NCBI GenBank assembly: GCA_020099315.1
Contig: CP083650.1
Span: 1,984,001 to 2,048,000, forward strand
Source: Citrobacter europaeus
GTDB taxonomy: Bacteria > Pseudomonadota > Gammaproteobacteria > Enterobacterales > Enterobacteriaceae
Direction: 5' to 3'
DNA length: 64,000 nt
The notes under the pieces were generated by a model. The model was not told the origin of the DNA and searched no databases. It was given only the letters and a program-made list of their open reading frames with translations. The translations under genes were made by a program, and so were the position numbers. Shown here in pieces: positions 42,698 through 52,151 of the stretch. Numbering within the stretch: the stretch's first letter is position 1; the number at the start of each line of letters is the position of its first letter.

Positions 42698-44383
42698 TTG
42701 AAAAAGGTTTGGCTTAACCGTTATCCCGCTGGTGTTCCTGCGGAGATCAATCCTGACCGTTATCAATCCCTGGTGGAACTCTTTGAACACTCAGTAAGAC
42801 GGTATGCCGATCAGCCCGCGTTCGTAAACATGGGGGAGGTGATGACCTTCCGCAAGCTTGAAGAGCGGAGCCGGGCATTTGCGGCCTATTTACAACAAGG
42901 CCTGGGGCTGAAAAAGGGCGATCGCGTCGCGCTGATGATGCCGAACCTGCTGCAATATCCGGTCGCACTGTTTGGGATTTTACGTGCCGGCATGATCGTC
43001 GTGAACGTTAACCCGCTTTACACGCCTCGCGAGCTGGAACATCAGCTTAATGACAGCGGCGCGTCGGCGATTGTCATCGTGTCCAACTTTGCTCACACGT
43101 TGGAAAAAGTGGTCGACAAAACGTCGGTACAACACGTGATCCTGACGCGTATGGGCGATCAGCTGTCGACCGCAAAAGGGACGCTGGTCAACTTTGTCGT
43201 CAAGTATATCAAACGGCTGGTGCCGAAATATAACCTGCCGGATGCCATCTCGTTTCGCAGTGCGCTGCAAAACGGTTATCGCATGCAGTATGTGAAACCC
43301 GAAGTTGTGTCGGAAGATCTGGCGTTCCTGCAATATACCGGCGGGACAACCGGCGTGGCGAAAGGCGCGATGCTCACGCACCGCAACATGCTGGCTAACC
43401 TGGAGCAGGTTAACGCCACCTACGGCCCGTTGCTGCATCCGGGCAAAGAACTGGTGGTAACGGCTCTACCGCTGTATCACATTTTTGCGCTGACGATGAA
43501 TTGCCTGCTGTTTATTGAGCTGGGTGGTCAAAACCTGCTGATTACTAACCCGCGTGATATCCCAGGACTGGTCAAAGAGCTGGCGAAGTATCCGTTTACC
43601 GCGATGACCGGCGTCAATACGCTGTTTAACGCGCTGCTGAATAACAAAGAGTTTCAGCAACTGGATTTCTCGTCACTGCACCTTTCAGCAGGCGGCGGCA
43701 TGCCGGTTCAACAAGCGGTAGCTGAACGTTGGGTGAAGCTGACGGGGCAGTATCTGCTGGAAGGCTATGGTCTGACGGAGTGCGCCCCGCTGGTGAGCGT
43801 CAACCCTCACGATATCGACTACCATAGCGGCAGTATCGGGTTACCGGTTCCTTCCACCGAGGTCAAACTGGTGGATGACGACGACAACGAAGTGCCGCCG
43901 GGAGAACCGGGCGAACTGTGCGTGAAAGGTCCGCAGGTGATGCTGGGCTACTGGCAGCGACCAGACGCCACTGACGAAATCGTCAAAGATGGCTGGCTGC
44001 ACACTGGCGATATTGCGGTGATGGATGACGAAGGCTTCCTGCGTATTGTCGATCGTAAGAAAGATATGATCCTGGTCTCCGGCTTTAACGTTTATCCGAA
44101 CGAAATTGAAGACGTGGTTATGCAACATCCTGGTGTGCAGGAAGTAGCTGCAGTTGGCGTTCCGTCCGGCAGCAGCGGTGAAGCGGTGAAAATTTTCGTG
44201 GTGAAGAAAGACGCCTCGTTAACCGATGAAGCGCTGGTTACTTTCTGTCGTCGTCACCTGACGGGCTATAAAGTACCGAAGCTGGTTGAGTTTCGCGATG
44301 AGTTGCCGAAATCTAACGTCGGTAAAATTTTGCGACGAGAATTACGTGACGAAGCGCGCGCCAAAGTGGACAATAAAGGCTGA
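42698..44383 (+). CDS. fadD: Long-chain fatty-acid CoA ligase FadD
   Basis: 561 residues with a TTG start at 42698 behind AGAGGTGATG, as in E. coli; frames further upstream are leader. Activates fatty acids to acyl-CoA at the inner membrane, pulling them in. AMP-binding signature YTGGTTGVAKGAML (about 213-226), YGLTE, and the FACS motif DGWLHTGDIAVMDDEGFLRIVDRKKD near 430. C-terminal lysine in PKSNVGKILRRELR. Confidence 0.98.
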   Translation: MKKVWLNRYPAGVPAEINPDRYQSLVELFEHSVRRYADQPAFVNMGEVMTFRKLEERSRAFAAYLQQGLGLKKGDRVALMMPNLLQYPVALFGILRAGMIVVNVNPLYTPRELEHQLNDSGASAIVIVSNFAHTLEKVVDKTSVQHVILTRMGDQLSTAKGTLVNFVVKYIKRLVPKYNLPDAISFRSALQNGYRMQYVKPEVVSEDLAFLQYTGGTTGVAKGAMLTHRNMLANLEQVNATYGPLLHPGKELVVTALPLYHIFALTMNCLLFIELGGQNLLITNPRDIPGLVKELAKYPFTAMTGVNTLFNALLNNKEFQQLDFSSLHLSAGGGMPVQQAVAERWVKLTGQYLLEGYGLTECAPLVSVNPHDIDYHSGSIGLPVPSTEVKLVDDDDNEVPPGEPGELCVKGPQVMLGYWQRPDATDEIVKDGWLHTGDIAVMDDEGFLRIVDRKKDMILVSGFNVYPNEIEDVVMQHPGVQEVAAVGVPSGSSGEAVKIFVVKKDASLTDEALVTFCRRHLTGYKVPKLVEFRDELPKSNVGKILRRELRDEARAKVDNKG

Positions 44384-44403
44384 GCGTTAAGTCAGCCAGC
44401 AGA

Positions 44404-44431
44404 AAACGCCGGGTAATCCGGCGTTTTTTTT
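44404..44431 (+). terminator. Terminator downstream of fadD, in the rnd leader
   Basis: AACGCCGG-GTAA-TCCGGCGTT followed by T8. In E. coli this U-tract before rnd is also needed for RNase D translation. Confidence 0.85.
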
Positions 44432-44455
44432 GGCGTAAACCTAAGAGAGCACGAT

Positions 44456-45583
44456 TTGAATTATCAAATGATCACCACGGACGACGCGTTGGCCACGCTG
44501 TGCGAAGCCGTCCGTGAATTTCCGGCGATAGCCCTGGATACCGAATTTGTTCGCACACGTACCTATTATCCGCAGTTGGGGTTGATCCAGCTGTTTGATG
44601 GCAAACACGTTGCTCTGATTGATCCGCAGGGGATCACCGACTGGTCGCCATTGCGCGATATTCTGCGTGATACCGCCATCACCAAATTCCTGCATGCGGG
44701 CAGTGAAGACCTGGAAGTGTTCCTCAACGCTTTTGGCGAACTTCCGCAGCCGTTAATTGACACACAAATTCTGGCCGCTTTTTGCGGTCGTCCGCTGTCG
44801 TGGGGCTTTGCCGCGATGGTGGAAGAGTTTACGGGCGTGGCGCTCGACAAAAGCGAGTCGCGTACCGACTGGCTGGCCAGACCGCTGACCGAACGTCAGT
44901 GCGAATATGCGGCGGCTGACGTCTGGTATCTGTTACCGATCACCTCAAAGCTGATGGCTGAAACTGAAACCAGCGGTTGGCTGCCAGCCGCGCTGGACGA
45001 ATGCCGCTTGATGCAACAGCGTCGCCAGGAGATTCTGGCACCTGAAGATGCCTGGCGCGACATCACCAACGCCTGGCAACTGCGTACCCGTCAGTTAGCC
45101 TGCCTGCAACTGCTTGCCGACTGGCGGCTGCGTAAAGCGCGCGAGCGCGATCTGGCGGTAAACTTCGTGGTGCGTGAAGAACATCTGTGGGCGGTGGCAC
45201 GTTATATGCCGGGCAGCCTGGGTGAACTGGATAGCCTGGGTCTTTCCGGAAGCGAAATTCGCTTCCACGGCAAAACGCTGATCTCGCTGGTAGAAAAGGC
45301 CCAGGCTTTACCGGAAGAGTCGCTGCCGCAGCCGCTACTGAATTTGATGGATATGCCAGGATATCGCAAGGCGTTCAAAGCCATCAAGGCGCTGGTTGCC
45401 GAAGTGAGTGCGGAACAAAATCTTAGCATCGAACTGTTGGCTTCCCGCCGTCAGATCAACCAGTTGCTCAACTGGCACTGGAAATTAAAGCCGCAGCAGA
45501 CCCTGCCGGAGCTGGTTTCCGGCTGGCGTGGCGAACTGATGTCCGATCGTCTCAACGCGCTACTGCAGGAATATCCGCAGTAA
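44456..45583 (+). CDS. rnd: Ribonuclease D
   Basis: 375 residues with a TTG start (NYQMITTDDALATLC...), as in E. coli. 3'-5' exonuclease maturing tRNA and other stable RNAs. The DEDD nuclease acids are seen in ALDTEFVRTRTYYP, HAGSEDLEVF and YAAADVWYLLP; two HRDC domains follow (about 205-375). There is no good Shine-Dalgarno site apart from AAGAGAG. Confidence 0.97.
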   Translation: MNYQMITTDDALATLCEAVREFPAIALDTEFVRTRTYYPQLGLIQLFDGKHVALIDPQGITDWSPLRDILRDTAITKFLHAGSEDLEVFLNAFGELPQPLIDTQILAAFCGRPLSWGFAAMVEEFTGVALDKSESRTDWLARPLTERQCEYAAADVWYLLPITSKLMAETETSGWLPAALDECRLMQQRRQEILAPEDAWRDITNAWQLRTRQLACLQLLADWRLRKARERDLAVNFVVREEHLWAVARYMPGSLGELDSLGLSGSEIRFHGKTLISLVEKAQALPEESLPQPLLNLMDMPGYRKAFKAIKALVAEVSAEQNLSIELLASRRQINQLLNWHWKLKPQQTLPELVSGWRGELMSDRLNALLQEYPQ

Positions 45584-45631
45584 GTCACCAGACTCGCCGG
45601 GTCGCGCCATTGCTGACCCGGCCTGCGAACG

Positions 45632-46597
45632 CTACAAATCAAGTACCAGGCGCTTACCTTTGGCGCGAGAGCAGCAAATGAGCATGCTCTGCTGGCTGGC
45701 TTTTTCGTCGTCGCTAAAGTATTGATCGCGGTGATCCGCTTCCCCTTCAAGAATCGTTGTTTCGCAGGTGCCGCACACGCCTTCCCGGCACAGACACTCA
45801 ACGCGTGCAGCTTTGTTATTTTCGATAACCTGCAAAATGGTCATCTCTTCCGGAACCACAAACTCGCGCCCGGAACGCGCCAGCACCAGGGTGAAGGCGT
45901 CGCCGCTTTTATCTTCCAGCGCAAATTGTTCGAAATGTAGCGTATTGCTATCCAGCCCATGGCGGGAAGCCGCTTCTCTGACGGCATCGTTGAGCACCGC
46001 TGGGCCACAGGTATAAATATGCGTGCCGGGTTTAACATCGGCCAGCAGGCGTGCTAAATCAAGGCGGGTGCCGGCGCTTGAGAGGTGCAGATGAATGCGA
46101 CCGGCGCTGGGGTACTGCAGGAGTTCGTCATGAAATGCGCAGTTGTCCAGGCTGGGAGAGCAATAATGTAGCTGCCATTCTGCCTGAGAGTGTTCCAGCT
46201 CCGGGATCTGCGATAAAAACGGTGTGATGCCGATACCTCCGGCAATCAACAGATGTTGTTGTGCCTGAGGGGCGAGGGCGAACAGATTGTTTGGCGTGGA
46301 GATCGTGAGCGTGTCGCCGGGTTTCACCTTTTGATGCAGATATCGCGAGCCGCCTTTGGACGCCTCCTCCAGTCGTACGGCGATTTGCCAGGCGCTGGTA
46401 TCGAAGGGTGAACTCATCAGCGAGTACGCATTGCTGTATAGGTTCTCGCCATCGCGCATCTGTACGATGATATGGCTGCCACCCTGAAACGCAGGCAACG
46501 GCTGGCCTGAGGTCGCCATTAGGGTGAAGCGTTTTACCTGCGCGGTAATGGTCTCAATCCGACTGACCCGGACTTCTTGCATTTGATAATCAGACAT
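45632..46597 (-). CDS. yeaX: Carnitine monooxygenase reductase subunit YeaX (CntB)
   Basis: 321 residues. FAD/FMN-binding (NAYSLMSSPFD) and NAD-binding (LLIAGGIGITPFL) domains are followed by a plant-type 2Fe-2S domain with CLCREGVCGTC near the C-terminus. It passes electrons from NAD(P)H to the Rieske oxygenase YeaW next to it; in relatives the pair splits carnitine or related quaternary amines to trimethylamine. 71 bases after yeaW on the same strand. Confidence 0.95.
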   Translation of the reverse strand: MSDYQMQEVRVSRIETITAQVKRFTLMATSGQPLPAFQGGSHIIVQMRDGENLYSNAYSLMSSPFDTSAWQIAVRLEEASKGGSRYLHQKVKPGDTLTISTPNNLFALAPQAQQHLLIAGGIGITPFLSQIPELEHSQAEWQLHYCSPSLDNCAFHDELLQYPSAGRIHLHLSSAGTRLDLARLLADVKPGTHIYTCGPAVLNDAVREAASRHGLDSNTLHFEQFALEDKSGDAFTLVLARSGREFVVPEEMTILQVIENNKAARVECLCREGVCGTCETTILEGEADHRDQYFSDDEKASQQSMLICCSRAKGKRLVLDL

Positions 46598-46668
46598 TGC
46601 GGCACTCCCTAAAAAATCTGTCCGGCGCGGTTCAACGACGCGCCGGTGTCTGTCGTTACAGCCCCGGG

Positions 46669-47793
46669 TTATTCCTGAAACACCTGCGCGACCAGATTAT
46701 GGAAATGGGCAATGCCATGCTCGGAGATGCCGCTGCCGCTGGTGTCCGCCATAATGCGGCCCTGACCGCGATACCCGCGCGATTTCAGCCCCTTTTGCAC
46801 GCTTTCAACCAGACGTAAATCTTCAGGACGAAAGACGTTGCGATACCATTCGATCAGTTGTTTCTGCTCTTCGGTCAGCTCTTCGTTGGTGAAGTAAATG
46901 TCATAGTTTTGCAGCGTGGTTTCCGCATCCACCGGGAATTCGTAGATAACGGTCATCATGCCTTTGATTGGCGTGACGTTGAGCATGGTGCATGGCCACA
47001 GCCAGAAACCGTGGAAGGCGGCATCAACACCTTCTTCGAACTTAAATGACTGCTCTGACGGTTTGGCGAAACCGTGTTGCAGCGTCCAGTTGCCGTGCAT
47101 GGTGTGCCAGTAACGGTCAACCTGAACCGAGTCGGAAAAACCTGGGTGGGCCGGGCCGCAGTGGTAGCACTCCAGATAGTTGTCGACAATATTCTTCCAG
47201 TTTGCCGGGGTACGGGTCGTAAAGCGCGCCGCCAGTTTCAGATCATGCACGTCAGGGCAGGCTTCGATAACTTTGTCTGCAAGACCAGGGAGTTGTTCTT
47301 CTACGCTGCCTGCGTTCGGATCCATGTTGATAAACACGAATCCGGCATACTCTTCCAGACGTACAGGGGTAAGGTGCGCTTTTTCGCTGTCGAAGTTGGC
47401 GACATTTTCGCAGTTACGCGCATGCGCCAGATTGCCGTCAAGTTTGAACGCCCATGCGTGGTAAGGGCAGGTAATTACATTTTTCGCTTTCCCTTCGCCG
47501 CTCAACAGCTGATGACCGCGATGCGGACAAACGTTGTAGAACGCGCGCAGCACGTTATCGCGACCCCGTACCAGCACGATGTTCTCGCCAATCACTTCAC
47601 GGGTAACATAATCATTGGGCTTTGCCAGCTCGCTACTGTGGGCGACGCAAATCCAGCTTTTAGCAAACACTTTCTCTTGTTCGTGCTCGAAGGCCTGATG
47701 GTCGGTATAAAACCGGGCAGGGATAGTCCAGGCGTCCTGCGGGTTGGCACAGAAATTTTGCGGCAGAATAAACTCAGGGCTTAGATTGCTCAT
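46669..47793 (-). CDS. yeaW: Carnitine monooxygenase oxygenase subunit YeaW (CntA)
   Basis: 374 residues. Rieske centre C-P-H-R-G-H...C-P-Y-H (about 86-109) and the non-haem iron histidines in NYLECYHCGPAHPGF (about 205-214). Works with YeaX to oxidise L-carnitine, gamma-butyrobetaine or betaine, releasing trimethylamine. It sits in a minus-strand run yeaV-yeaW-yeaX, so transport and oxidation look co-regulated. Confidence 0.96.
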   Translation of the reverse strand: MSNLSPEFILPQNFCANPQDAWTIPARFYTDHQAFEHEQEKVFAKSWICVAHSSELAKPNDYVTREVIGENIVLVRGRDNVLRAFYNVCPHRGHQLLSGEGKAKNVITCPYHAWAFKLDGNLAHARNCENVANFDSEKAHLTPVRLEEYAGFVFINMDPNAGSVEEQLPGLADKVIEACPDVHDLKLAARFTTRTPANWKNIVDNYLECYHCGPAHPGFSDSVQVDRYWHTMHGNWTLQHGFAKPSEQSFKFEEGVDAAFHGFWLWPCTMLNVTPIKGMMTVIYEFPVDAETTLQNYDIYFTNEELTEEQKQLIEWYRNVFRPEDLRLVESVQKGLKSRGYRGQGRIMADTSGSGISEHGIAHFHNLVAQVFQE

Positions 47794-47838
47794 TGGAATA
47801 CCTTTTAATTTGTGAGTAAGAGGGTTTTATACTGGCGC

Positions 47839-49440
47839 TTAATTGTCGCCTTTGAGTAATGTCCCGGCCGTTGGCGCAACGGGGGCGTTAACTGGCGTTT
47901 CGGGAAGATGACTTTCAATTTGATGCGCAGGAACGTGGGCATAGTCCTGCCGTACCCAGCGAAGAAAACCGCCGACTTTCACCAACAGAATGGCGAGGAA
48001 GGGAAGTGCGGTCAGAACCACCGTGGTCTTCATGGTTTCCAGGGATGCGCCGGTGAATAAAATCGATAAGGGGATCAGGGTGATGACCACGCACCAGAAC
48101 AGTCGTAAGCTACGCTGCGGATCTTCCCCTTCCTGCAGGTTACGCGTGCTGGTGGCGGCCATGGTATAGGCGACGGCATCCATGTGCGAGGCAAGGAAAA
48201 TAATCATGATCGCCAGATACGCCACCAGGAATAGTTTCCCGGCTGGCAACGACATCAACACTTGCTGTACGGCCGTTTCACCGCCCAGTGTCGCCATAAC
48301 CTGCGGTACGTCGATCACACCGTTCACAAACTGGTGGATTGAGTAGCTTTCCATCACGCCGAAGAAGAACCAGCAGCCAACGGTACTACCGAGGATTAAC
48401 GCCCAGATAACCTCTTTGATTTTGCGACCACGGGATACGCGAGTGACAAACATTGCCACGCCTGGGGTGTAGGAGATCCACCACAGCCAGTAGAACACCG
48501 TCCAGTTGCGGGTGAACTCACCGTTGCCAAGTGGATCGGTGAACAGGCTCATCTGCAAAAAGTTTTGTGTCGTCAGACCAATGGCGTTGATGATGTTATT
48601 GGTGATAAATTCGGTCGGGCCGACGATCAGCACCAGCAGCGGCAGTAAGAATGCCCCCCAGCCGACCATTTTGCTCAGACGTTGCAAACCGTTATTGATG
48701 CCAATCCAGGAGCTCATGCAGAAAATGCCGCCAGAGAACAGGATCACAAACGCCTGCATGGTGAAGTTATCCGGCAAACCCGTGAGGGCAGATAAACCGC
48801 GGGTAAAGGTGGCGGCGGTGACAACCAGAGAGATGGTTAACGCGCCAACTGTTGCGATCAGGAACATCAAATCAACCAGGCGACCCCACACGCCCTGCGG
48901 ATGGACGCCGGTGATAGCGGCAATAATTCCGGACAGGCTCAGCCCTTTGTTTTTACGCACATGAAAGTGGTAGGCCATTGTTAGTGAGGCCAGGGTATAA
49001 GTCGCCCAGGCGCTGATCCCCCAATGGAAAAAGGAGTAGGGTAAGCTATATTCCAGCGCTTTTTGCGAATGCGGCGCGATATTCAGACCCGGAGTCTGGT
49101 AATAATAGGCCCACTCAGCAACACCCCAATAGAGTGTTGAGGAGCCTAATCCGGCACATATAAACATAAACAGCCAGGACAGCGTGCTGTATTCCGCTTT
49201 CCCTTCACCCAGACGAATGTTGCCGTATTTGCTGGTAGCCAGCCAGACGACCAGACCCATCGCCATCAGAACGAGGATCTGCAAGGCGGAACCCAGCATC
49301 CGGGTAACTCCGTTAAAAAGGGTATTTGCGACTTGTGCAGACTGCTGAGGGAAGAGACTAAGCGTGGCGGCGATGAAAAGAATAGCCACCAGGCTGATGG
49401 CTATCAGCGGCATGTCTTTTTTCTTTACGTTGCTCAACAT
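47839..49440 (-). CDS. yeaV: BCCT-family betaine/carnitine transporter YeaV
   Basis: 533 residues, twelve membrane helices. The BCCT aromatic signature is seen in GLGSSTLYWGVAEWAYYY and FYWLWWISYTPGVAMFV. Likely brings in the quaternary amine used by YeaWX (inference from context); the substrate is not proven. It is longer than the E. coli protein (481 aa), with an extra polar C-terminus (IESHLPETPVNAPVAPTAG). Confidence 0.93.
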   Translation of the reverse strand: MLSNVKKKDMPLIAISLVAILFIAATLSLFPQQSAQVANTLFNGVTRMLGSALQILVLMAMGLVVWLATSKYGNIRLGEGKAEYSTLSWLFMFICAGLGSSTLYWGVAEWAYYYQTPGLNIAPHSQKALEYSLPYSFFHWGISAWATYTLASLTMAYHFHVRKNKGLSLSGIIAAITGVHPQGVWGRLVDLMFLIATVGALTISLVVTAATFTRGLSALTGLPDNFTMQAFVILFSGGIFCMSSWIGINNGLQRLSKMVGWGAFLLPLLVLIVGPTEFITNNIINAIGLTTQNFLQMSLFTDPLGNGEFTRNWTVFYWLWWISYTPGVAMFVTRVSRGRKIKEVIWALILGSTVGCWFFFGVMESYSIHQFVNGVIDVPQVMATLGGETAVQQVLMSLPAGKLFLVAYLAIMIIFLASHMDAVAYTMAATSTRNLQEGEDPQRSLRLFWCVVITLIPLSILFTGASLETMKTTVVLTALPFLAILLVKVGGFLRWVRQDYAHVPAHQIESHLPETPVNAPVAPTAGTLLKGDN

Positions 49441-49644
49441 GGGATCTCCTGGGCACAGTTGCCCGCGTATGGCATTAGCCTGTCGTTGTTATCATGCTGT
49501 AGGGAATCAGTGATTTTGTATTTAACAATTTTATTATTTGTTCTTTACATGAATTAAACAATTGCCCGATGCGTGAAGCAATAAAACACGGAACGGAAAT
49601 AATAAAAGGTGAATTGGCGCAGGTTATTGGCGGCATAAAACGCA

Positions 49645-49672
49645 TAAAAAAGCCGCGTCAGTGACGCGGCTC
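49645..49672 (-). terminator. Terminator downstream of dmlA
   Basis: On the minus strand AGCCGCGTCACTGACGCGGCT followed by T6, 20 bases after the dmlA stop. Confidence 0.88.
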
Positions 49673-49691
49673 ATATTTCGTGGTTTGACCT

Positions 49692-50774
49692 CTAACGCAG
49701 TGCCTGAGCGATGGCTTCACCTACCTGTTGGGTGGTGGCGTTGCCTTTCATATCTGGCGTTTTCGGGCCGCTGGCAATGACCTGCTCAATTGCCGCCAGA
49801 ATACCGTCGTGGGCGGCTTTATAGTTGGCATCACCGTTGCCAAGGAAGTCGAGCATCATGGCGCCAGCCCAGATAGTCGCAATAGGGTTGGCGATATTCT
49901 TGCCGTAGATATCGGGGGCCGAACCGTGTACCGGCTCGAACAGCGACGGGAAGGTGCGCTCCGGATTTAAGTTGGCAGAAGGCGCAATGCCAATCGTTCC
50001 GGTACAGGCCGGGCCAAGATCGGAGAGGATGTCGCCAAACAGGTTGGAGGCAACCACGACGTCAAAACGCTCCGGCTGCATCACAAAGCGGGCGCACAAT
50101 ATATCGATATGCTGTTTATCCCAGCGGATCTCGGGATAGTTAGCCGCCATTGCTTCCACGCGTTCGTCCCAGTAAGGCATGCTGATGGCCAGGCCGTTCG
50201 ATTTGGTTGCTGAGGTCAGGGTTTTGCGTGGGCGGTTTTGCGCCAACTCGAAAGCGTAACGCAAGATACGATCCACGCCACGACGGGTGAAGACCGATTC
50301 CTGGATAACCACTTCGTGTTCGGTACCTTCGCTCACACGTCCGCCGAGGGCAGAGTATTCTCCCTCAGTGTTTTCGCGTACGACGTAGAAATCAATGTCG
50401 CCTGGCTGCTTGCCAGCCAGTGGGCAAGGGACGCCCGGAAACAGGCGCACCGGGCGCAGGTTGACGTACTGGTCGAATTCGCGACGAAACTTAAGCAGCG
50501 AACCCCATAATGAGATGTGGTCAGGCACGGTGTCCGGCCAGCCAACCGCGCCAAAATAGATAGCATCAAAGGATTGCAGCTGCTCATGCCAGTCATCCGG
50601 CATCATCTTGCCGTGATGGGCGTAGTATTCGCAGCTGGCCCATTCCATTTGCTCAAAGCTGAGCGACAACCCCCAACGCTCGGCGGCTGCCTGCAACACA
50701 TGAATGCCCTCAGGCAGAACTTCTTTACCAATGCCATCTCCGGGGATAGCGGCGATACGCCAGGTTTTCTTCAT
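49692..50774 (-). CDS. dmlA: D-malate dehydrogenase (decarboxylating) DmlA
   Basis: 360 residues from MKKTWRIAAIPGDGIGKEVLPEG. NAD-dependent oxidation of D-malate to pyruvate and CO2, same superfamily as isocitrate and isopropylmalate dehydrogenases (NLFGDILSDLGPACTGTIGIAPSANLNPE). Lets cells grow on D-malate. The start is the second in-frame ATG, matching E. coli; divergent from its activator dmlR. Confidence 0.95.
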   Translation of the reverse strand: MKKTWRIAAIPGDGIGKEVLPEGIHVLQAAAERWGLSLSFEQMEWASCEYYAHHGKMMPDDWHEQLQSFDAIYFGAVGWPDTVPDHISLWGSLLKFRREFDQYVNLRPVRLFPGVPCPLAGKQPGDIDFYVVRENTEGEYSALGGRVSEGTEHEVVIQESVFTRRGVDRILRYAFELAQNRPRKTLTSATKSNGLAISMPYWDERVEAMAANYPEIRWDKQHIDILCARFVMQPERFDVVVASNLFGDILSDLGPACTGTIGIAPSANLNPERTFPSLFEPVHGSAPDIYGKNIANPIATIWAGAMMLDFLGNGDANYKAAHDGILAAIEQVIASGPKTPDMKGNATTQQVGEAIAQALR

Positions 50775-50877
50775 AGCAGCTCTCACTTGTACGCCATCAA
50801 AATTGACTTTCCCCTTATCCTATAATTGACTGATTAATAGTTAATCCCCCTAACTGGTGAAACATAAAACACAGATC

Positions 50878-51795
50878 ATGAATAATCTTCCGCTGCTAAA
50901 TGATTTACGCGTCTTTATGCTGGTTGCCCGTCGTGCAGGATTTGCCGCCGTTGCCGAAGAGCTGGGCGTCTCACCGGCTTTTATCAGTAAGCGCGTTGCC
51001 CTGCTGGAGCAAACGCTGAATGTAGTGCTGCTGCACCGGACAACGCGGCGCGTAACCATCACGGAAGAGGGGGAGCGGATCTACGAATGGGCGCAGCGGA
51101 TCCTGCAGGATGTCGATCAGATGATGGATGAGCTATCAGATGCCAGGCAGATCCCGCAGGGGATGCTACGTATTATTAGTAGCTTTGGTTTTGGCCGCCG
51201 GGTGGTGGCTCCGGCGCTGTCTGCGCTGGCAAAAGAGTATCCGCAATTAGAACTGCGGTTCGATGTTGAAGACCGCCTGGTGGATATGGTGAATGAGGGC
51301 GTCGATCTTGATATTCGTATCGGGGATGATATCGCGCCGAACCTGATTGCCCGCAAGCTGGCGACTAACTACCGTATTCTGTGCGCCTCGCCGGAATTTG
51401 TGAGGCAGCATGGGACGCCGAAGCAACTCAACGATCTCTCCACTTTTCCTTGTCTGGTCATCAAAGAGCGCGACCATCCGTTTGGTATCTGGCAAATGCG
51501 CAATAAAGAGGGCGCGCATTCGATTAAAGTTACGGGGCCTTTGTCGTCTAATCATGGCGAAGTGGTACATCAGTGGTGCCTTGATGGGCAGGGAATAGCT
51601 CTGCGGTCATGGTGGGACGTTTGCGACAACATTGCCAGCGGCAATCTGATACACATATTGCCCGAGTATTATCAACCAGCAAATATTTGGGCGGTTTATG
51701 TTTCCCGGCTGGCGACGTCGGCAAAAATCCGTATTACGGTTGAGTATTTGCGCCGCTATTTTACCGAAAACTATCCAAAGTTTACTTTGGAATAA
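50878..51795 (+). CDS. dmlR: LysR-type activator DmlR
   Basis: 305 residues from MNNLPLLNDLRVFMLV. N-terminal helix-turn-helix (GFAAVAEELGVSPAFISKRVALLEQ) and a substrate-binding domain. Activates dmlA in response to D- or L-malate in E. coli. A start seven codons upstream is open but less like relatives. Confidence 0.95.
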   Translation: MNNLPLLNDLRVFMLVARRAGFAAVAEELGVSPAFISKRVALLEQTLNVVLLHRTTRRVTITEEGERIYEWAQRILQDVDQMMDELSDARQIPQGMLRIISSFGFGRRVVAPALSALAKEYPQLELRFDVEDRLVDMVNEGVDLDIRIGDDIAPNLIARKLATNYRILCASPEFVRQHGTPKQLNDLSTFPCLVIKERDHPFGIWQMRNKEGAHSIKVTGPLSSNHGEVVHQWCLDGQGIALRSWWDVCDNIASGNLIHILPEYYQPANIWAVYVSRLATSAKIRITVEYLRRYFTENYPKFTLE

Positions 51796-51826
51796 AGGTG
51801 CAGCAGCCTGGCAAGAAACAGAAAAT

Positions 51827-51855
51827 AAAAAAGGCAGAATAATCTGCCTTTTTTG
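51827..51855. terminator. Bidirectional terminator between dmlR and minE
   Basis: AAAAAAGGCAGA-ATAA-TCTGCCTTTTTT: stem flanked by A-run and T-run, fitting both converging genes. Confidence 0.9.
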
Positions 51856-51881
51856 TAACGATGACTCTCTGAGCAAAGCCG

Positions 51882-52148
51882 TTATTTAGATTCTTCGGCT
51901 TCAGGTAATGTCACGTTCAGTTCGAGGATAGAAATATCGCCGTCTTTTTGCTCAAGCTGTACGGTGACCATTTCAGGATCAATTTGTACATACTTGCAGA
52001 TAACCTCGAGAATATCTTTCCTCAACTGCGGTAAATAATGTGGCTCGGCGTCACTACGACGGCGTTCCGCAACAATAATCTGCAGTCGCTCTTTAGCGAT
52101 GTTCGCTGTGCTCTTTTTCCGCGAGAGAAAAAAATCCAGTAATGCCAT
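51882..52148 (-). CDS. minE: Cell division topological factor MinE
   Basis: 88 residues, the normal length. N-terminal membrane-binding start ([30 protein letters not shown]) holds the MinD-contact helix. Drives MinD off the membrane, producing pole-to-pole oscillation that keeps the Z-ring at midcell. Three bases after minD. Confidence 0.98.
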
Positions 52149-52151
52149 AAC

